Positions 56,372 to 64,000 of a stretch of 64,000 nt of DNA are shown piece after piece. The first letter of the stretch is position 1; each line of letters opens with the position of its first letter. This stretch comes from Paulownia fortunei (taxonomy: Eukaryota > Streptophyta > Magnoliopsida > Lamiales > Paulowniaceae). Where the stretch lies: contig CM033121.1 of NCBI GenBank assembly GCA_019321725.1, positions 12,028,001-12,092,000 of the forward strand. The letters run 5' to 3'. The notes under the pieces are model-generated. The model ran no database searches, was not told the origin of the DNA, and saw only the letters and a program-made list of their open reading frames with translations. The position numbers and the translations under genes are program-made.

Positions 56372-59230
56372 ACTACTACTTTATAATTATGATTAATATC
56401 TATTCTTTTTTTTGAATATTTATATATTTTATATTTTAAAATTATAATATTAATATATATGTCCACAAGTGTATCAATTTATTTATTTTATTATAATGAA
56501 ATACCAATATAAAATACTAAAATATATCATTAAACACAAAATGTATCTATTCCATCTTAATATATATTTTATATTCTAAGTATACTATTTTTTCCATAAA
56601 GTATAAAATATTATTCATGATATTAATTATGGTTAAAATAAAAATTTAAGTTAATATAAGATAATTTTTTTAAATGCTATATATCATAGTAAACTGTTAA
56701 ATTAATTTTATATTTGATATACATCATAGTAAACTATTAAATTTATTTTTATATTTGATATACATCATGGTAAACTAATTAAATTCAATCAATATAAGTT
56801 ACTAAATTATAGTATTTGAATATGAAATATATATTTGATATAATCTAATTGTAGATATTATTATGAAATTTATAATTTTATTTATTATTAAGTAATATAC
56901 TTTCTTATGCATTATTTGTTTTAAATCATAAATTTATTATTATTGTATAAAAATAGAATATTATATGCTTCACGTACAAATACAATATAAATGATACATT
57001 ATATTTAGGGGTTATAATTTATATTACTATAATTACAATATTTAAATAAAAATTTACACTTATACTATTTACTTTTATAATTATTGAAGATTAATATATA
57101 TTCCATATTATAAATACATACCTATTTTATATTCTACAAATGATTTTTTGTGTAAAGTATATTAATTACATGATATTAATTATAAGTATTCAAGTTAAGA
57201 CAATTTATTTTTTATTTGAATATTAATATAAAATACTAAAATATATTATTTAATTGCAAAATATATCTTTTAAAATTTATCTAAAGATATTTACCACATA
57301 CTGTGAATATGGATATATTTTTTATTTCAAATATATTATAAGTTCTAAATTTATTAAAATTATCTACAATTTTGAATATTAAACTAATTACAAATATATT
57401 ACTTTTGTATAAAAATATATAATATTTATATACTTGACATATAAATATAATATTAATGATACTTTAATTTTAAGGGTATAAAATATAACATATAAATTTA
57501 TATGTCCAAAATTGTGTTCATAATTATTTTTTATATAATGATATCATTATAAATTATCAAAATATATTACTTAAATTCAAAATATACACTTATACTATCA
57601 CATTTATATTTATATTTTGCTTTTGATTTTGATTGTATTTTATTAGAATTTAAATTTTTAAGATATTTATATTTCTAAGTTATTGTGCTTGTAGAATTTA
57701 GTATATAGTATTAAATTAAATTTGATAAAATAAAAAATATTTAAATTAAAGAATATTTTAAATCTATTATTTGGCCTCAAACAATAACAATAAATATGAA
57801 GACAAAAATAAGACAAAGTACTCGTGTTACTTTTTCTCTCAATTTATAAATATGTTTCATCTTTGTATTTATATTTATGAGTCATCAGAGTGTGCTAAAA
57901 ACCTTTAGTAATCACACTTTCAAATTTATAATAATTTAATTTTTTTAAAATTTAATATAGATCAATATTCTAAATTTAAATTAATTGTATACTTCAACCA
58001 AATACTATCTATGGAAATAAAATATGTTTTTTTCCCAAATTATTCAATACCCGGTATTTATTTTTGCTTTTAGTTTACATTGCATTTTTTTTATTTGTAA
58101 CATTTTAAAATTTTAGATTTTTAAGTTATTGTGCTCGTAAGATTTTGTATATACTTTTAAATTAAATATCACAAAATAACAAAAAAACCTTTAATTCCAC
58201 CTTTAACATTAAATTATACACTTTAGTTATTCTAAAAAAACCATTTAAAACTATCTAAGGAATTAAAATATATTTACTTTTAAAATATTGAATACATAAT
58301 ATTTATTATTTTAATTCTAACGCATTTTTTTTAAAATTTTAAAATATTAGAATATTTTTTAATTTTGAGTTATTGTGCTAGTACAATTTATTATATACTT
58401 TTAAATTGTATTTCATAAAATATAGAAAAATATTTCAATAGTTAACTGTTTTAAATCTACTAATTTGCCTCTAACAATGACAAGAAATGAAAAGACCAAA
58501 AAAATTATATTTTTATTAGATTTTACAATTTTATAATATTTATATATTATTTAATTATTTTAAATAAAAATATTTAATACTGTCAAAGGAACTATATATA
58601 CTTTAAAAATATGTGTTACCCATTATTTATCTTTGTATTTAACTGATTCAAATTTTTCAGATTTTAAAATTTTTAATTTTTATTTTTAGAATTATTGTGC
58701 TAGTGAAATCTAGTATATACCTTAAATTTAAATTTCATGAAATATAGAAAAACCTTCAATAATTATACATTTAAAAATAAAATATTTTAAATTACTCTTA
58801 GTTATTCTTAGGCCAATACTCTAAGGTTTAACTAATTGAATATTTCAACCAAATATTATCTAAGGAATTCAAATATGTTCACTTTAAAAATATTTAATAC
58901 GTATAATGTGTTTTTGTATTTAATTTATATTGCGTTTTTGTTAGATTTTTTACTTTTCTAAATAAAAACTATTTAATCCCCTTAACAATCATACTTTTGA
59001 ATTTAGAAAAATATTATAATTATTCTAAGACCTATATCCTATAGTTAAATTAGTTGCAAACTTCAACTAAATACTATCTAAGAAATTAAAATATATTTAC
59101 TTTTAAAACATTAAAAAGAAATTTTTTAAATTTTCATTTAAAATATATTGCATTTTTATTTTTTTAAAGATTTAAATATTTATATTTTTTATTTTTTGTG
59201 CTGGTAGGATTCTGTATATATACTTTTAAT
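56372..59230. repeat. AT-rich degenerate repeat region
   Basis: Extremely AT-rich, with stops in all frames. A motif of the form TTATTGTGCT.GTA.AATTT followed by TATA.ACTTTTAAATT recurs near 57684, 58128, 58374, 58694 and 59195. A second motif (CTATCTAAGGAATTAAAATA type) recurs near 58004, 58250, 58588, 58855 and 59065. Spacing is mostly 220-500 bp, so this looks like an old, eroded tandem array. A 40-bp minisatellite of three units lies at about 56670-56790. Confidence 0.65.
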
Positions 59231-62200
59231 TTAAATGTCAAAAAATATTAAAAATATTTAATTATATTATTAAAATTAAAATATTTACACTTTAAGTGGT
59301 TATATAGTAAATATTTTAACTTAATTTATTTAAAATATTGAAAAGAATTTCAATTGTCAAATCTTTTGAATGGTAATATATATTTAAAATTTATATTAGT
59401 GAGCTAAATGTTTTTACTACTTTATAAATTAAAATATTTTTAAAAAAATAATTATTTTTAGATCAATATTTTAAAATTAAATTAGTAATATTTTTAATTA
59501 ATTACTATTAAAATTAAAATATATTTTAGATGCATATTAAGTTTGTAAATATTTTAAAGTCATATTAGTGTTCTAAAATTAAATAAAAATATTTATTTGT
59601 AAATTAATTGTATATTTTAAATTAATATTGTTTAAAAAATCACTTTTCTCATATCTAATTGTTTTATTTATTTTTGTATATCATTTATATTTTGATTTGA
59701 AGTTTTTTTAAATATTTTTGTATTTTTTAGTTATTCTAAATGGAAACTGTTACGTGAAGTCAAAAAGAAGAAATAGTGTTTCTGTTTAAACTTATAATAG
59801 TTATATAACTTAAAATATTTTTAATTATCGTGAAGTTAAGTTAATTGTATGTTAAATTAAAATATATTTACTTTAAAATATTCCTTGCAAATTTTATATT
59901 TTTATATATTTAATTTTGTATTTTATTAGATTTCATTTACTCTTTAGTTATTCTAAATTCACTATTTAAAGCCCATTGAATTATCATATTTTTGAATTTA
60001 AAAAAATTAACTTTTATTATTCTTACACTAATGTCCTAAAGTTTAATTAATTGTATATTTCAAAGTAAGGAAATAAATTTTATTTACTTTTCAAATATTC
60101 ACTACTTATTGATTAAGTTTTTTAATTTATTTCACATTGTATTTTTCAAGATTTTAAAAATTTTAAATATTTATTTTTGTGTTATTGTGTGTACTAGTAA
60201 AAGTTAATATATACTTTTAAATTATTAAATTTATATTTAACAATTGAATACATTATTTATTTAGTTTTTTTGTTAATTCTAGTTTTGTTTTTATTATATT
60301 TAATTTTTCTTAATACTTAATTTCATGAGTTATGTGTTAGAAAAATATTTGGATCATTTATTGATTTTTTTTTAATACAATTTAAGTAATAAAAATTTAT
60401 TTTTTGAAACATTGAATACTTATAATTTATTTAATTTGTTTTTAATTTTGGTTCCAATTTTATACGTTTTTTAATATTTATTCAATGAGTTATTATGCTT
60501 GTATAATTTAATTTATATTTTTAAATTAAATGTTGTCAAAATAAATTTATTTTTCAAATATTTATTTTGTTTTAAATTTTGATTCCATTTAATTAGATGT
60601 TAATCGTTTTAAATTATTTACACTTTAAGTGGTTATATTAGTAAATTTTAGTATATATTTAACTTAATTTATTTAAAATATAGAAAAGAATTTCAATTAT
60701 CAAATTTTTTGAAAGGTAATATATATTCAAAAATTATATTACTGAGCTAAATGTTTTTACTACTTTATAAATTAAAATATTTTTAAAAAAATTAATTATT
60801 TTTAGATCAATATTTTAAAATTAAATTAGTAATATTTTTAAATAATTACTATTAAAATTAAAATATATTTTCGATGCATATTAAATTTGTAAATATTTTA
60901 AATTCATATTAGTGTTCTAAAATTAAATGAAATATTTATTTGTAAATTAATTGTATATTTTAAAATTAAAATTGTTTTAAAAATTACTTTTTGTCATATT
61001 AATATGTATTACTTATTTTTGTATTAAATTTATATTTTGATTTGAATTTTTTTCATATATGTTTATATTTTTTAGTTATTCTAAATAAAAACTGTTATGT
61101 GAAGCCAAAAAGAAGAAATAGTATTTTTGTTAAAACCTATAATAGTTATATAAACTTAAATCATTTTTAATTATTGTAAAGTTAAATTAATTGTATGTTA
61201 AATTAAAATATATTTACTTTAAAATATTCCATGCAAATTTTATATTTTTATATATAATTTAATTTGTATTTTATTAGATTTCATTTACTCTTTAGTTATT
61301 CTAAATTCACTATTTAATCCCATTCAATTATCATATTTTTGAATTTAAAAAAATTAACTTTTATTATGCTTACACTAATGTTCAGTTTAATTAATTGTAT
61401 ATTTCAAAGTAAGGAAATAAATATTATTTACTTTTCAAATATTCACTATTTATTGATTAAATTTTTAATTTATTTCACATTGTTATTTTTTTAAGATTTT
61501 AAATTTTTTAAATATTTATATTTTTGTGTTATTGTGGTGTACTAGTAAAATTTAATATATACTTTTAAATTAAAATTTTATTTTTTAATAATTGAATACA
61601 TTATTTATTTAGTTTTTTTGTTAATTCTAGTTTTGTTTTTATTATATTTAATTTTTTTTAATACTTAATTTGATGAGTTATGTGTTAGTAAAATATCTGG
61701 ATCATTTATTGAATTTTTTTTAATACTATTTAAGTAATTAAAATTTTATTTTTTGAAACATTGAATGCTTATAATTTATTTATTTTTTTTAATTTTGGTT
61801 CCAATTTTACACATTTTTTAATATTTGTTCGATAAGTTATTGTGCTTGTATAATTAATTTATATTTTTAAATTAAATGTTGTCAAAATAAATTTATTTTT
61901 AAAATATTTATTTTCGTTTTAAATTTTGATTTCATTTAATTAGATGTTAATCATTTTAAATTATTTACACTTTAAGTGGTTATATTAGTAAATTTTAGTA
62001 TATATTTTAACTTATTTATTAAAATATAGAAAAGAATTTCAATTATCAAATCTTTTGAAAGGTAATATATATTCAAAATTTATATTAGTGAGCTAAATGT
62101 TTTTACTACTTTATAAATTAAAATATTTTTAAAAAATTAATTATTTTTAGATCAATATTTTAAAATTAAATTAGTAATATTTTTAATTAATTACTATTAA

Positions 62201-64000
62201 AATTAAATATATTTTCGATGCATATTAAATTTGTAAATATTTTAAATTCATATTAGTGTTCTAAAATTAAATGAAATATTTATTTGTAAATTAATTGTAT
62301 ATTTTAAAATTAAAATTTTGTTTAAAAATTACTTTTTGTCATATTTAATATGTATTACTTATTCTTGTATTAAATTTATATTTTGATTTGAATTTTTTTC
62401 ATATATGTTTTATATTTTTTAGTTATTCTAAATAAAAACTGTTATGTGAAGCCAAAAAGAAGAAATAGTATTTCTGTTAAAACCTATAATAGTTATATAA
62501 ACTTAAATCATTTTTAATTATTGTAAAGTTAAATTAATTGTATGTTAAATTAAAATATATTTACTTTTAAAATATTCCATGCAAATTTTATATTTTTTAT
62601 ATATAATTTAATTTGTATTTTATTAGATTTCATTTACTCTTTAGTTATTCTAAATTCACTATTTAATCCCATTCAATTATCATATTTTTGAATTTAAAAA
62701 ATTAACTTTTATTATGCTTACACTAATGTTCAGTTTAATTAATTGTATATTTCAAAGTAAGGAAATAATATTATTTACTTTTCAAATATTCACTATTTAT
62801 TGATTAAATTTTTAATTTATTTCACATTGTATTTTTTTAAGATTTTAATTTTTTTAAATATTTATATTTTTGTGTTATTGTGTGTACTAGTAAAATTTAA
62901 TATATACTTTTAAATTAAAATTTTATTTTTTAATAATTGAATACATTATTTATTTAGTTTTTTTGTTAATTCTAGTTTTGTTTTATTATATTTAATTTTT
63001 TTAATACTTAATTTGATGAGTTATGTGTTAGTAAAATATCTGGATCATTTATTGAATTTTTTTTAATACTATTTAAGTAATTAAAAATTTTATTTTTTAA
63101 ACATTGAATACTTATAATTTATTTATTTTGTTTTTAATTTTGGTTCCAATTTTACACATTTTTTAATATTTGTTCGATAAGTTATTGTGCTTGTATAATT
63201 TAATTTATATTTTTAAATTAAATGTTGTCAAAATAAATTTATTTTTAAAATATTTATTTTTGTTTTAAATTTTGATTCCATTTAATTAGATGTTAATCGT
63301 TTTAAATTATTTACACTTAAAGTGGTAATATTAGTAAATTTTAGTATATATTTTAACTTAATTTATTTAAAATATAGAAAAGAATTTCAATTATCAAATC
63401 TTTTGAAAGGTAATATATATTTAAAAATTATATTAGTGAGCTAAATGTTTGACTACTTTATAAATTAAAATATTTTTAAAAAATTAATTATTTTTAGATC
63501 AATATTTTAGTTATTCTAAATGGAATCTGTTATGTGAAAGCAAAAAAGATAATAGTTATATTTTTAAATTTTTAATTATTGTAAAGTTAAATTAATTGTA
63601 TGTTAATTTAAATATATTTACTTAAAATATTCAATGCAAATTTTATATTTTGTATTTAATTTAATTTGTATTTTTAATAGATATTATTTACCCTTTAGCT
63701 ATTCTAAATTCACTAATTTATCGAATTGAATTATCATATTTTTTGAATTAAAAAAAAAATAACCTTCATTATTCTAACACTAATATCTAAAGTTTAATTA
63801 ATTGTAATTTCAAAGCAAGAAAATAAATTATATTTACTTTATATTTTATTTTTTTTAATACTTAATTTGATGAGTTATTTGTTAGTAAAATATCTGATCA
63901 TTTATTGATTTTTTTAATACTATTTATCTATTTTTTTGGTTATTCAAATGAAAACTTTATGTGAAGGAAAAGAAGAAACAGTATTTTTTGTTAAAAACCT
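59231..64000. repeat. AT-rich tandem array with about 1.35-kb units, continuing past the window
   Basis: The marker ATTTACACTTTAAGTGGTTA-type sequence starts at 59281, 60616, 61963 and 63309, giving periods of 1335, 1347 and 1346 bp. Whole units align, including GAAAAGAATTTCAATT, GAGCTAAATGTTT, GTGAAGCCAAAAAGAAGAAA and ATGAGTTATGTGTTAG landmarks. Units two and three are the most alike. The fourth has an internal deletion joining 63508 to a later part of the unit, and a further truncated unit follows from about 63840. Each unit contains the older motif pair of the region to the left, at about 310-bp spacing (60184 and 60491; 61530 and 61840; 62876 and 63182). No coding potential. Confidence 0.85.

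Noticed and set aside
1..64000. A novel defence-like, CRISPR or multi-gene operon system
   Set aside because: No arrays of short direct repeats with unique spacers and no clusters of intact non-transposon genes are present. Almost every recognisable frame belongs to plant transposable elements.
56372..64000. Organelle DNA insertion as the source of the AT-rich block
   Set aside because: No mitochondrial or plastid gene, rRNA or tRNA fragment is recognisable, and the tandem periodicity explains the region better.

Overview
The window looks like repeat-rich heterochromatin from a plant nuclear genome, probably a eudicot. It is AT-rich and dominated by nested, broken LTR retrotransposons of types found in plants: Ty3/gypsy of the Tekay/Del and Tat/Athila lineages, and Ty1/copia. 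It also holds an L1-type LINE end, a PIF/Harbinger transposase relic and a small hAT-like element. There is only one recognisable host gene, a GEM-like GRAM-domain gene, and it is damaged. No intact autonomous element, rRNA gene, CRISPR array or prokaryote-style operon was seen. A run of 100 N at 34339-34438 marks an assembly gap.

Layout, left to right. 1-3297: gag, primer site and LTR of a Tekay/Del element (A', minus), inserted in a Tat/Athila-type element (E, minus, 3298-6571), itself inserted in a non-coding LTR-like repeat (R1, minus, 6572-7247). 7791-8345: an R fragment in the opposite orientation. 8630-12150: copia relic G (minus), directly abutting the 3' end of the GEM-like gene (minus, about 12186-13185). 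14139-15460: PIF/Harbinger relic (plus). 16640-19576: large LTR-like repeat (plus). 19613-21975: R2 and an inverted partner R'. 21982-23995: copia H (plus), cut at 23996 by the 3' LTR of a second Tat/Athila-type element (E2, minus). 26090-27030: second copy of the 16.6 kb LTR type (minus). 27885-28175: gag scrap. 28225-34338: Tat/Athila-type element D (plus), sister of E. 34439-35283: LINE end. 35284-41513: Tat element C (plus) with LTR, primer site, gag, protease, RT, second RNase H and integrase. 41514-42952: R3, cut by Tekay/Del element A.

42953-56371 is a chain: LTR, A interior, shared LTR, B interior. A is itself interrupted by a 1,039-bp hAT-like element with an 8-bp target duplication and by an antisense solo LTR of its own family with a perfect 5-bp duplication. 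From 56372 to the window end the DNA is extremely AT-rich and non-coding. It contains a tandem array with a period of about 1.35 kb, built from older, degenerate sub-repeats.

The parts do not cooperate as a system. The window is a stratigraphy of insertions, deletions and cytosine-deamination-type decay. Points most worth follow-up are: two gag stop codons shared between separate copies A and A'; the hAT-like element with a degenerate tRNA-Ile-like sequence; the disabled splice site and frameshift in the GEM-like gene; the chimeric shared LTR; and the AT-rich higher-order array. Family assignments rest on reading motifs by eye, without database searches.
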